This document shows positions 41,095 to 52,195 of a stretch of 64,000 nt of DNA, piece by piece. A model generated the notes under the pieces. It worked only from the letters and a program-made list of their open reading frames with translations, was not told the origin of the DNA and ran no database searches. The stretch comes from Saccharothrix longispora (lineage in GTDB: Bacteria > Actinomycetota > Actinomycetes > Mycobacteriales > Pseudonocardiaceae): positions 496,001-560,000 of the forward strand of contig NZ_NSDM01000003.1 of assembly GCF_030852425.1 (NCBI RefSeq). Direction: 5' to 3'. Every line of letters begins with the position of its first letter. The first letter of the stretch is position 1. The translations under genes and the position numbers were made by a program.

Positions 41095-42617
41095 GGCAGC
41101 TCCACCCGCACGCTCGTGCCGCCGCCCACGTCGCTGACCACCCGCATCGTCCCCCCGTTCGCCTCGACCCGGTCGCCGAGGCCGCGCAGTCCCGTGCCCC
41201 CGCCCGGGTCCGCCCCGCCCCGCCCGTCGTCCTCCACCAGCACCACCAGCCGGCCACCGGCCGCGGTGATCGCCACCGTCGTGCGGGACGCCTCGGCGTG
41301 CTTGGCGACGTTCGCGAGCGCCTCGGCCACCACGTAGTAGGCCGTCGTCTCCACCTGCGGCGGCACGTCGTCCGGCAGGTCCAGCACCAGTTCCGCCCGC
41401 GGCTCGGCCGACGCGGCCAGCTCGCGCACCGCGCCGCGCAGGCCCCGCTCGGTCAGCACCGGCGGGTGGATGCCGTGGCACACCGCGCGCACGTCGTCGA
41501 TGGTGGCGAGCACCGCCTGCTTGGCCTCGGCGGCCAGCGCCCGGCCCCGGTCCGGCGGCACGGTCTCGGCCAGGCCGAGCGCCATGGCCGCGCTGAGCAG
41601 CCGCTGCTGCACGCCGTCGTGCAGGTCGCGCTCCAGCCGGCGCCGTTCGTCCTCGCCCGCCTTGACGAGCCGCGCGCGCGAGTCGGCCAGCTGCCGCACC
41701 TTCGCGCGCAGCTCGGCGGTGAGCCGTTCGTTCTCCAGCGCCAGGCCGACCGCGGCGCACGCGGCGTCGACCAGCTCGACGTCCAGGCCGACGTCGTGCA
41801 GCACGACGGCGACCGGTGTGCCGCCGCGGTCGACCCTGGTGTGCGCGGTGTCCGGCGCGACCGGCCGGCCGTCGGCGTCGACGTACCGCTCCTGCGCGGC
41901 CACCCAGTAGGCGACCCGCAGGCCCGGGTCGTTCAGGGCGGACGCCAACGCCTCCTGCACGCCGGCCGGCCTGCTGTCGCCGCTGAGCCGCACCACCAGG
42001 TCGGCCACGCCGCCGCGGTCCACGTGCCGCCGCAGCAGGCCCGCCAGGTAGGCGACGGGGATGCCGCTGAGCGCGAGCGTCAACGCCGCGACCGGCGGGT
42101 TCAGGCCCGCGCGTTCGACCGGTTCCCACATCGCGAAGACGACGACCGCCACGACGCTCGCGCCGAGCACGGCGGTGAGGGTGCGGCGCTGCGCCAGGCT
42201 GCTCACCGTCCAGCGGTGGACCTGGAGGGCGAGCATGGTGAACCCGATGACGGCGGTGGTCGGCACCTCCAGGGCCGGCAGCGCCTGCGCCCACGCGAAG
42301 TCCGCCCAGTGGTGGAGGCCGGTGGTCAGCGCCGCCGCCTCGGCGTACCCGGCGGCGACCACGAGCCGTCGGGGAACGGTGCGCAGCCTGCCGGTGGGGA
42401 ACGCGACCACCGCGTGCCCGAGGACGGCGGGCCAGACCTTCGCCACCAGGACGAGCGGGAGCGGATCGGTGACGACCGTCGTGTAGTCCAGCCACCAGGA
42501 CGCGCCGACCAGGACGAGGAGGACCCCGATCCGGTTGCGGGGCTGCACCCGCCGGCTGATCACGCCCGCGATCACGTAGACCGCCCCCACCGCGATGATC
42601 GCGGACTGCAGCAGCAT
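41082..42617 (-). CDS. NarL-type sensor histidine kinase
   Basis: A 511-residue sensor kinase. The N-terminal half has about eight hydrophobic segments, then a GAF-like linker with little conservation, the HisKA_3 dimerisation motif RDLHDGVQQRLL (His333) and the ATPase domain with HAEASRTTVAITA and GGTGLRGLGDRVEANGG (DG and G-box). It should phosphorylate the overlapping response regulator. ATG start; upstream lies a TetR remnant. Confidence 0.92.
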   Translation of the reverse strand: MLLQSAIIAVGAVYVIAGVISRRVQPRNRIGVLLVLVGASWWLDYTTVVTDPLPLVLVAKVWPAVLGHAVVAFPTGRLRTVPRRLVVAAGYAEAAALTTGLHHWADFAWAQALPALEVPTTAVIGFTMLALQVHRWTVSSLAQRRTLTAVLGASVVAVVVFAMWEPVERAGLNPPVAALTLALSGIPVAYLAGLLRRHVDRGGVADLVVRLSGDSRPAGVQEALASALNDPGLRVAYWVAAQERYVDADGRPVAPDTAHTRVDRGGTPVAVVLHDVGLDVELVDAACAAVGLALENERLTAELRAKVRQLADSRARLVKAGEDERRRLERDLHDGVQQRLLSAAMALGLAETVPPDRGRALAAEAKQAVLATIDDVRAVCHGIHPPVLTERGLRGAVRELAASAEPRAELVLDLPDDVPPQVETTAYYVVAEALANVAKHAEASRTTVAITAAGGRLVVLVEDDGRGGADPGGGTGLRGLGDRVEANGGTMRVVSDVGGGTSVRVELPCGS

Positions 42618-42690
42618 CGGGCCACGGTAGCGGTGCGCGCGGGTGGCGCGTCGCCGTTTCGGGGTGTCCGCCTCGGAGTCCCCGGAGGCC

Positions 42691-42825
42691 GGCCAGGCGG
42701 TCCGGTCGGTGCTCGAAGTGGGCGGCGGGAGCGGTGATGCCGCCGGTGAACCGGCCGAGCAGCTCGAAGCCGATCAACCCGAACAGGGACGACCACGCGA
42801 GGAAGGCCCGGGCGAGTAGGTCGTC
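42691..42825 (-). pseudogene. TetR regulator C-terminal remnant
   Basis: A short stretch encodes DDLLARAFLAWSSLFGLIGFELLGRFTGG and ending HFEHRPDRLA (given in parts), which matches the end of the ligand domain of actinobacterial TetR proteins (AWxxLFGxxxFELFG). No DNA-binding domain precedes it, so this is a remnant in the 374-nt gap between the histidine kinase and the next gene; the rest of that gap shows no coding signal. Confidence 0.55.
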
Positions 42826-42990
42826 GCTCGCGGTCGGGTCCGGGTCGTGGCGCAGGTGCGCGACATCCGCGCCGGGCGGTCCGGGGGTGGTCCTCGAGCG
42901 GCCCGCGTGCCCGCTCGTCCGCACGCCGGAAACGGGGTGCGGAGCGGGAACGGTCGCAGATCACTTTCGGCATGCAGCTGACAGAACCGG

Positions 42991-44091
42991 TCAGGCGTCG
43001 ATGACCCGCACGCTCACGGTGTACCCGGTGTCCGCGCCCTCGACCTCGCGGTAGGACACCTGCTTGAGCTGGTGGCCGTGGCGGAACAGCCACACCGAGG
43101 AGAGGTCGGCCAGGTGCGGCGGCCCGCCGCGACCCGCCCTGTCCTGGAGCACCGCGCCGACGCCGCCGAGCACGTCGGGCGCGTCCGCGGGGTGCGCGCC
43201 CGGACCGACCCGGACCACCAGGTCGAGCGAGACGGCCTTGCCCGGCTCGGGCGTGAAGCCCTGCCCGGCGATCGCGCCGCGCGCGGCCTCCAGCAGCACG
43301 CGCACCCGTTCGGCGTGCGGGTGCCCGGGTCCCGGCGGCGACAACGCCTCACCGCGGGTGGGCGGCGGCCCGTCGACCGAGAACGACACCGCGCGCACCG
43401 GCGCGTCGGGGGGCACCGGGTCGCGCCCGTCCCGCCGGCAGAACGCGATCATCGCGTTGTCGAGCACCTTCGTGCGGCTGGTCCGCCACCCGCGCCCCGT
43501 CACGTGCTGCTGCGGGTTCACCCGGCGGGCGAGCGCGGCGAACCGGTCGTGCACCCAGCGGTAGGTGCGCTGCTGGTTGTACTGCCAGTCGGGGGCGTGC
43601 AGCCGGAAGAACGAGCCGGTCCAGTCGCGGTCCAGCGGCACGACGAGGTCCGGCAGCACGTGGTGCAGCGTCTTGGTGCCCGCCACCAGCTTCGACTTGT
43701 TGACCACCACGCCGAGCCCCTCGATCACCTGCCAGACGCGGTCGGCGACGTCCTCGGGGGCGTCGTGGTCGTCGATGGCGTACCGCTCCAGGGCGACGAT
43801 GCCGGACTTGGCCACCTGGAGGGCCTCGAAGAACTCCGGCGGGGACACCAGGCGCGAACCCCGCGTGCCGATCTTCCAGGCGACCAGGGTGCGGTGCAGC
43901 GCGGTGACGAACCCGAGGTCGTCGAGCGCCGCCTCGACGCCGCCGGCGGCCCGGCGCAGCGCGATCGCCTCGCGGTGCGCCCCGGCCTGGGCGCTGGTGG
44001 CCGGCGTCGACCGGTCGTAGGCGTCCGCGTACCCGGCGAACCCCGCGGCCAGTCGCCGTAACCGGTCCTCGACCTCGGCCTTGCGCTCCAT
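42991..44091 (-). CDS. Conserved hypothetical protein
   Basis: A 366-residue cytoplasmic protein of unrecognised family. No signal peptide or membrane helix. The best-conserved-looking stretches are KSKLVAGTKTLHHVLPDLV with PLDRDWTGSFFRLH, and WRTSRTKVLDNAMIAFCRR, suggesting a nucleic-acid- or nucleotide-related helical fold, but this is only impression. ATG at 44091 is preferred over an upstream GTG because a GGTGGGAG site precedes it. Isolated, with no operon partner. Confidence 0.65.
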   Translation of the reverse strand: MERKAEVEDRLRRLAAGFAGYADAYDRSTPATSAQAGAHREAIALRRAAGGVEAALDDLGFVTALHRTLVAWKIGTRGSRLVSPPEFFEALQVAKSGIVALERYAIDDHDAPEDVADRVWQVIEGLGVVVNKSKLVAGTKTLHHVLPDLVVPLDRDWTGSFFRLHAPDWQYNQQRTYRWVHDRFAALARRVNPQQHVTGRGWRTSRTKVLDNAMIAFCRRDGRDPVPPDAPVRAVSFSVDGPPPTRGEALSPPGPGHPHAERVRVLLEAARGAIAGQGFTPEPGKAVSLDLVVRVGPGAHPADAPDVLGGVGAVLQDRAGRGGPPHLADLSSVWLFRHGHQLKQVSYREVEGADTGYTVSVRVIDA

Positions 44092-44191
44092 CCGGCTCCC
44101 ACCCCTCACCGTGCGATCGGTGGGTACATCGCGGGCGGATGGGCAACCGTTGCGGGCCGGTGGCCGTTCGTCGGAATCGGTGACCGAGCGT

Positions 44192-44226
44192 GTCGGTGGC
44201 GGGCGGACCTCCCGACCGCCACCGAC
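44192..44226 (-). terminator. Hairpin after the serine protease gene
   Basis: An 11-bp stem (44192-44202 with 44216-44226) with a 13-nt loop, 18 nt past the protease stop codon. Confidence 0.65.
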
Positions 44227-44244
44227 CCGGTCCTCACCGACCGG

Positions 44245-47000
<2,756 letters not shown>

Positions 47001-47103
47001 CTCGTGGGACGAGGGCACCGGTTCCGCCGCCCCCACCTGCCGGTCCGCCACCACTCGGGCGCGGTGCACGCCAAGCAGCACGTGCCGGTCGGCGACGGAG
47101 CCG

Positions 47104-47129
47104 GCCGGCCCGGGCCCGCCCGGGCCGGC
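47104..47129 (-). terminator. Hairpin after the nitroreductase-hemerythrin gene
   Basis: A perfect 11-bp GC stem (47104-47114 with 47119-47129) and 4-nt loop, 11 nt past the stop codon. Confidence 0.75.
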
Positions 47130-47139
47130 GAGGGGTGGC

Positions 47140-47952
47140 TCAGACGTCGAGGAGTGGCACCAACTGCTCCTCCTCGTAGTCCAGGTGCGCCTCCAGGTCG
47201 GTCACCAGCCGGTCGACGTCCCGCCGCAGGGTCGCCACGTCGCCGCGCTCCAGCGTCGCCTGGAGCTCGGCGAGCAGGGCCGCCAGGTGGACGTGCTCCT
47301 CGCGCAGCCGGGCGAGGACCGGGTCCAGCTCCGGGAAGCGCTGCTCCAGCGCCGGGAACACGCCGTTGTCCTCGGACGTGTGGTGGAACCTCAGGCCCTG
47401 GCACGCGGTCAGGCAGTTGACCTTCAGCTGCGCGCCCAACGTGCCGCCGCTCTCCGCCACCTCGCGGCGGATCGTCCGCAACTCGCGGCGGAAGGCGTCG
47501 TGCAGCAGCTTCAGCGCCTCCCCCATGCTCGACGCGTTCGGCGGGCCGCCGGCCACCTGCTCCAGCGCCACCACCGGGATGACCCGGCTCGTCTGCTCCT
47601 GGTAGCGCGCCCACCCCGGGTCCGCCTCGACCGCGCGGGCCCAGACGGCGTCGCGCTCCGCGCCCTCCAGCACGGTGGCCTTCGCGTCGTAGGTGAACAC
47701 CCCGTCCTCGACCTGCACGACGGGGTTCGCGCGCAGGTTGCGGAACCAGTCGGGGTGGCGCGGCGACCCGCCCGCCGAGGCGATGACGAGGATGCGGTCA
47801 CCGTCGGGCAGGTAGCCGACGGGCGTCGTGTGGCGGGCGCCGGTGCGCGCCCCCGTCGTGGTGAGCAGGACGAGCCTGCCCCCTTCGAAAGGACCGCCGA
47901 CGCGGCCCCCGTTCGCGCGGAACTCGTCGATGACCTGTTGGTTGAAATCCAT
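47140..47952 (-). CDS. F420-dependent nitroreductase-like / hemerythrin fusion protein
   Basis: A 270-residue two-domain protein. Residues 1-130 match the deazaflavin (F420)-dependent nitroreductase family (LLTTTGARTGARHTTPVGYL; HPDWFRNLRANPVVQV). Residues 145-270 are a hemerythrin HHE domain: LHDAFRRELRTI, FHHTSEDNGVFP, LREEHVHL and HLDYEEEQLVP supply the iron-binding His and Glu residues. A fusion of flavin chemistry with a di-iron oxygen- or NO-sensing domain suggests a redox or nitrosative-stress role (inference). ATG start with GGGGAG site. Confidence 0.88.
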   Translation of the reverse strand: MDFNQQVIDEFRANGGRVGGPFEGGRLVLLTTTGARTGARHTTPVGYLPDGDRILVIASAGGSPRHPDWFRNLRANPVVQVEDGVFTYDAKATVLEGAERDAVWARAVEADPGWARYQEQTSRVIPVVALEQVAGGPPNASSMGEALKLLHDAFRRELRTIRREVAESGGTLGAQLKVNCLTACQGLRFHHTSEDNGVFPALEQRFPELDPVLARLREEHVHLAALLAELQATLERGDVATLRRDVDRLVTDLEAHLDYEEEQLVPLLDV

Positions 47953-48301
47953 TCGTGCGCTCCCCTGAGGACGTTTTTCGGGCATGACGGCAGAACCGCG
48001 GGTGAATGTTCCCGCGATTTTCCGTGGAGGTTGTGCGGAGATCCGCGGGCAGCACTGCGCCCGTGGTGGCGCGTCGGGGACGCGGACGTGCGTCGGGGAC
48101 GCGATGAAGAGGCGGGTGCGTCACGTGCGAAGACGTGGAAACCCAAGGGGGAACGGGGCGGGCCGCGGGCCCACCCGGCGGTCACTCCGCGGCCGGGTGA
48201 CTCTCTCGCTCGTGGCTCAAGGCCGACCCGGCAGTCACGGGACGACCTTAGCCGGGGAATGCGCGGCCCGGCAACTCCCATTCCTGTGCCACTATCGGGA
48301 C
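47953..48301. other. Divergent intergenic region
   Basis: About 350 bp between divergent genes, so it should hold both promoters. A tandem pair of the 14-mer GCGTCGGGGACGCG (around 48078-48110) is visible. Small frames have no family match. Confidence 0.55.
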
Positions 48302-48946
48302 GTGCCCCGCATCATTGTCGCCGCGCTGCTGTTGTTGCTCACGTCGTGCACCACTCCGCCGCCGGAGATCCCCGCCCCGAGGACACCGACGACGCCCTCG
48401 GTGGACCGGCCGGCCCCACCACCGGCCAGCCCCTCACCGGTCGACCCCTCGTCGGGCACCCCGTCATCGCGCACCTCGTCGTCGGGCGCCCCGTGCACCG
48501 CGGGCCTGCTGCGCTACTCGCTGGGCGAGCGGGACGCCGCGATGGGCCTGCGCACCCTGGGCATCCGGGCCACCAACTGCGGCACCCAGCCGCTGACCCT
48601 GGACGGCTACCCGGCGATCGAGGTGCTCGACGACACCGGCGCCGTGCTCCCGGTGGTGGTCGGCCGGGGCTCGTTCGGCATCTCCAGCGTCGAGTCCTTC
48701 GACGCGATGCCGCAGCCCGTCACGATCCACCCGGGCGAGTACGCGACCACCGCCGTGCTGTGGCGCAACACCTACGACGACACCACCGCACCGCCGGCGG
48801 TCGGCACGCACCTGCGCATCACGGCGGCCTCGGACATCGCCGCCGAGGTGTTCGCCCTCGCCGACGAGGAGGGGCCGAACAGCATCGACCTCGGCAGCAC
48901 GGGCCGACTGGGCGTCGCCCCGTGGCGGGCCGTGACGCCCGGCTGA
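48302..48946 (+). CDS. DUF4232 lipoprotein
   Basis: A 214-residue lipoprotein: signal VPRIIVAALLLLLTSC with lipobox LTSC, a Pro/Ser/Thr-rich stalk to about residue 62, then a DUF4232 beta-sandwich (CTAGLLRYSLGERDAAMGLRTLGIRATNC and VTIHPGEYATTAVLWRN in parts). GTG start. Function unknown; the family is common in actinomycetes. Confidence 0.85.
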   Translation: MPRIIVAALLLLLTSCTTPPPEIPAPRTPTTPSVDRPAPPPASPSPVDPSSGTPSSRTSSSGAPCTAGLLRYSLGERDAAMGLRTLGIRATNCGTQPLTLDGYPAIEVLDDTGAVLPVVVGRGSFGISSVESFDAMPQPVTIHPGEYATTAVLWRNTYDDTTAPPAVGTHLRITAASDIAAEVFALADEEGPNSIDLGSTGRLGVAPWRAVTPG

Positions 48947-49000
48947 CCCTGCCGTCGGGATCGGGCACGCCGGGATCGGGCACGCCGGAACCTGGTGCCG

Positions 49001-50308
49001 TCAGGCCCGCATCACCGTCGCGATCGGGATGCGGGCCGCCCGCAGCGCGGGGATCAGCCCGCCCAGCACACCGGCCACCAGCCCGGCCACCACGCCCGCC
49101 ACGCCCGCCTGCCACGGGAAGTCGACGCCCTCCAGCGACGGGAAGCGGGACCCGAACAGGGGCAGCGCCACCTTCAGGCCGAGCACGCCCGCGCCGATGG
49201 CCAGGGCCGCCGTCAGCAGGCCCGTCAGCAGGGTCTCCGCCAGCACGATTCCGGCCAGCAGCAACCGGGGCGTGCCCACGGCCCGGCGCAGGGCGAACTC
49301 CTCGACCCGCTCGCCCACGGTCGCCAGCCCGACGTTGAGGATGCCCGCCACGCCGATCAGCAGCACGAGCGCCGCCATGCCCAGGAAGATCCAGCGCATC
49401 AGCGCCAGCTCCGTGGACATCCGCTCCAGCACCTCGATCGTGTTGACGTGCAGGTCGTCCTCCGGCGTGCCCGCCGCGACGAGCCTGGCCCGCAGCACGT
49501 GCTCCGCCTCGGTGGACGTCGGCGACATCAGCACCTGGAGCCCCGGCCCGAAGCGGGACCCGGTGACGCTGTCCACGGGCAGCCAGTTCAGCAGCTCGTC
49601 GGACCGCACGTACGCCACGGGCCGGTCGTCGCCGTTCGCGACCACACCGGTGAACACGGGGGTCGGGTTGTGGGCGGCGCCCCGGACGTGCAGCTCGGCC
49701 GGCACGCGGTACCGGGTGAACGCCTCCGCCGCCGCCTCGTTCAGCACGAGCCGGGGCGCCATCGACGGGGCGCCGCCGAACTCCAGCCACTCCCCCTGCA
49801 CGGTGCGGAACGGCCGGAACTGCCGGACGTCGCCGGTCAGGCCCACCAGTTCCAGCTCGATGGCCTGGCCGGGCGGCGCGCCCGCGGAGCCGTCGTCGAC
49901 CACGTAGCAGCCGGACGCGTCGCACGTCCTCTCGCCACCGCCCCAGGACGGTCCGTCGACCGGCCCGCCGCCCTCGTTGATCGGCTTGACGCCGGGTTCG
50001 CCGATGAACGCCTGCACGCTGGTCATCGCGACCGCGTCGGTGCGCCCCGCCAGCACCTCCAGCGCCACGGGCACGGCGCGCCCCTCGGGCGACAGGTACA
50101 TCTGCCGGGTGCCGTCCTTGCCCGTGGACAGCTCGACGTCCGCGAGCAGCGCCCGGTTGGCGATCTCCGCGCCCGCCTGCACCACCACGACCGCGAGCAC
50201 GCCGAGGAACAGGCTGACCATGGACAGGAACGTGCGCATCTTGCGGGCCCTGATCCCCTGCCCGCCGATGACGAGCGAGGACCGCAGCCGGCCGGACAGC
50301 CCGATCAC
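49001..50308 (-). CDS. MacB/FtsX-type ABC transporter permease
   Basis: A 435-residue permease. The N-terminal helix (RARKMRTFLSMVSLFLGVLAVVVVQAG in parts) is followed by a 250-residue extracellular MacB-type domain containing CDASGCYVVDDGS, then three C-terminal helices with the FtsX signature GERVEEFALRRAVGTPRLLL. Such permeases act as mechanotransmitters rather than pores. GTG overlaps the ATPase stop. Forms an export system with the next two genes. Confidence 0.9.
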   Translation of the reverse strand: MIGLSGRLRSSLVIGGQGIRARKMRTFLSMVSLFLGVLAVVVVQAGAEIANRALLADVELSTGKDGTRQMYLSPEGRAVPVALEVLAGRTDAVAMTSVQAFIGEPGVKPINEGGGPVDGPSWGGGERTCDASGCYVVDDGSAGAPPGQAIELELVGLTGDVRQFRPFRTVQGEWLEFGGAPSMAPRLVLNEAAAEAFTRYRVPAELHVRGAAHNPTPVFTGVVANGDDRPVAYVRSDELLNWLPVDSVTGSRFGPGLQVLMSPTSTEAEHVLRARLVAAGTPEDDLHVNTIEVLERMSTELALMRWIFLGMAALVLLIGVAGILNVGLATVGERVEEFALRRAVGTPRLLLAGIVLAETLLTGLLTAALAIGAGVLGLKVALPLFGSRFPSLEGVDFPWQAGVAGVVAGLVAGVLGGLIPALRAARIPIATVMRA

Positions 50309-51027
50309 ACGACCACCCGCGCCGAGGCCGAGCCCTGGTGCAGCAGGCCGTCGGACAGGTGGAACACGCGGCCCATCTTGGCGGCGTGGTCGTGGTCGTG
50401 CGTCACGAGCACCAGCCCGCACCCCTGCTCGGTGGTGGAGCGCAGCACCTCCACGACGAGGTTGCCGGTGTCGGTGTCCAGGGCGCCGGTCGGCTCGTCG
50501 GCGAGCAGCACGCGCGGTTCGCGCACCAGCGCCCGCGCGATGGCGACGCGCTGCTGCTCGCCGCCGGACAGCCGGGGCGGCTTGTGCTTGGCCAGGTGCG
50601 CGACGCCGACGCGCTCCAGGGCCGCCATGACCTTGGCCCTGCGCTTGCGGCGCGGCAGCCAGCCCTGCCCGTTGACCAGGGCCATGGCGACGTTCTGCGC
50701 CGCCGTCAGGTGCTTGAGCAGGAAGAAGCGCTGGAACACGAACCCGAACTCGGCGCTGCGCAGCGCGGCGGCCTTGCGCTCGGGCAGGCGCGTGATGTCC
50801 CGCTCCCCCAGCAGGTACTGGCCGCCGTCGGCGCGGTCGAACAGCCCGATCAGGCTGAGCAGGGTGCTCTTGCCGGAGCCGGAGCGGCCGAGGATGGCGA
50901 CGCTGTCGCCCGCGTGCACGGTCAGGTCGACGCCCGCCAGGATGGCGCGCGGCTCCTCCTGGCCCTTCAACGTCTTCGTGAGGCCGGTGAGCCGGATCAG
51001 CGGCTGCGGCGGCGGCGCCGGGATCAC
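50305..51027 (-). CDS. MacB/LolD-type ABC transporter ATPase
   Basis: A 240-residue ATPase. Walker A GRSGSGKSTLL, Q-loop VFQRFFLLKHLT, signature LSGGEQQRV, Walker B VLLADEPTGALD and THDHDHAAKMG are present, all typical of the MacB/LolD class. GTG start overlaps the adaptor stop and its stop overlaps the permease start, so the three genes are coupled. Confidence 0.93.
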   Translation of the reverse strand: MIPAPPPQPLIRLTGLTKTLKGQEEPRAILAGVDLTVHAGDSVAILGRSGSGKSTLLSLIGLFDRADGGQYLLGERDITRLPERKAAALRSAEFGFVFQRFFLLKHLTAAQNVAMALVNGQGWLPRRKRRAKVMAALERVGVAHLAKHKPPRLSGGEQQRVAIARALVREPRVLLADEPTGALDTDTGNLVVEVLRSTTEQGCGLVLVTHDHDHAAKMGRVFHLSDGLLHQGSASARVVV

Positions 51028-52055
51028 CTGTCGCCCGCTTCGGGGTTGCCCTGGGCCGGCTCGGCCGGCGGCAGGTTCGGACCGGGCACGGCCAGCGTCT
51101 CGTCGCCGGTGAGCCCGGACCGGACCTCGACGACCTTGCCGTCGGTCAGGCCGAGTTCGACGTCCCTGGTCTCCCGGCGGCCGTCCGCGCCGACCACGTC
51201 GACCTTGCCCTTGCCCTGGCCGCCCGCGACCGCCTCGACCGGCACGACGAGCGCGTTCGCCGCGGTGGCGGTGACGAGTTCGAGGGTGGCGGCGGCGCCG
51301 TTGATGAGCGTGACGTCGGCGGGCGCGGTGCACACCAGCCGCAGGCCGGTGGGCTCGGACGACGGGGTGTCGGGCGGCTGCTCCTGCCGCTGCGGCGGGC
51401 CGGGCACGGCGGTCTCGCCGGGCTTCGTCCCCTGCTCCTGCCGCGGCGGGGGCGGTTCGGCGGGCACGGTGCCGCCGGGCAGCGCGGCGATCGTGCCGAG
51501 CAGCGCGCACGGGAACGGACCCGGGCCGTTCTTGATCTGCGCCTGCACGACGCCCTGCGCGGCGTCGGCGATCCGGTACGCCTGCTCGCCGCTGATGTCG
51601 GCGACGATGCCGTAGCCGCCGTGCTTGGCCGACGCGATCGGCATGCCCGCCGTCACCGTGGCGCGGTCGTCCACGAGCCGCCCGCCGAACACCGCGCCGG
51701 CGGGCACGTCCACGTTGGTGGGCTTGCCGTCGAGCCACACGGTGGCGAACCGGGTGGGCTTGGTCGGCGTGCCGGTCACCTCGGGCAGGGTCAGGTAGCG
51801 CACCTGCCCCGCGACCGGGGCCACGATGCCGAAGACCGGGTTCATGGTGACCTTGCCGGTCAGGCTGACCTCGTTCGACAGGTCCTGCCTGGTCGGCTTG
51901 GCCGTGGTCTGCACGGTGTCGCGCGGCGCGAGACCGGGGTCGAGCGGCGCGCCGCCCGTCGACGTGCAGGCGGTGGCCAGCGCGGCGGTGAGCACGGCCG
52001 CCGCCGGCCCTCCCGCGCGGGCGAATGCGTTCGTGCGAGACACCGGTCCCCCCAC
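51024..52055 (-). CDS. Efflux periplasmic adaptor-like lipoprotein
   Basis: A 343-residue HlyD/MacA-like adaptor. The signal sequence ends in a lipobox-like TAAC/ATAC, followed by a biotinyl-lipoyl-like hairpin (VSLTGKVTMNPVFGIVAPVAGQV), a long Pro/Gln linker in the middle, and the beta-barrel/MPD end (ALVVPVEAVAGGQGKGKVDVVG; LTGDETLAVPG). Gram-positive MacA-like adaptors pair with MacB permeases. GTG at 52055 with GGGGA site; an internal GTG at 52043 is possible. Confidence 0.82.
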   Translation of the reverse strand: MGGPVSRTNAFARAGGPAAAVLTAALATACTSTGGAPLDPGLAPRDTVQTTAKPTRQDLSNEVSLTGKVTMNPVFGIVAPVAGQVRYLTLPEVTGTPTKPTRFATVWLDGKPTNVDVPAGAVFGGRLVDDRATVTAGMPIASAKHGGYGIVADISGEQAYRIADAAQGVVQAQIKNGPGPFPCALLGTIAALPGGTVPAEPPPPRQEQGTKPGETAVPGPPQRQEQPPDTPSSEPTGLRLVCTAPADVTLINGAAATLELVTATAANALVVPVEAVAGGQGKGKVDVVGADGRRETRDVELGLTDGKVVEVRSGLTGDETLAVPGPNLPPAEPAQGNPEAGDR

Positions 52056-52127
52056 AGCAGATCCCCACTATCCGGTCGGGCCAACTTACCCACAGGACGC
52101 CCGCACCCCGGACGGGGTTGCACGGAA

Positions 52128-52173
52128 AGCGGAAACCGCCCTCCGGCCCGGGGGCGGGAAGGCGGTTTCCGCT
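52128..52173 (-). terminator. Hairpin after the SGNH lipase gene
   Basis: A perfect 13-bp stem (52128-52140 with 52161-52173), 20-nt GC-rich loop, 23 nt past the lipase stop codon. Confidence 0.7.
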
Positions 52174-52195
52174 GGTGGGTGCCGGCGCCTACCGG

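Noticed and set aside
47984..48301. N-terminal extension of the DUF4232 gene
   Set aside because: Basic low-complexity translation; the lipoprotein signal peptide starts at 48302.
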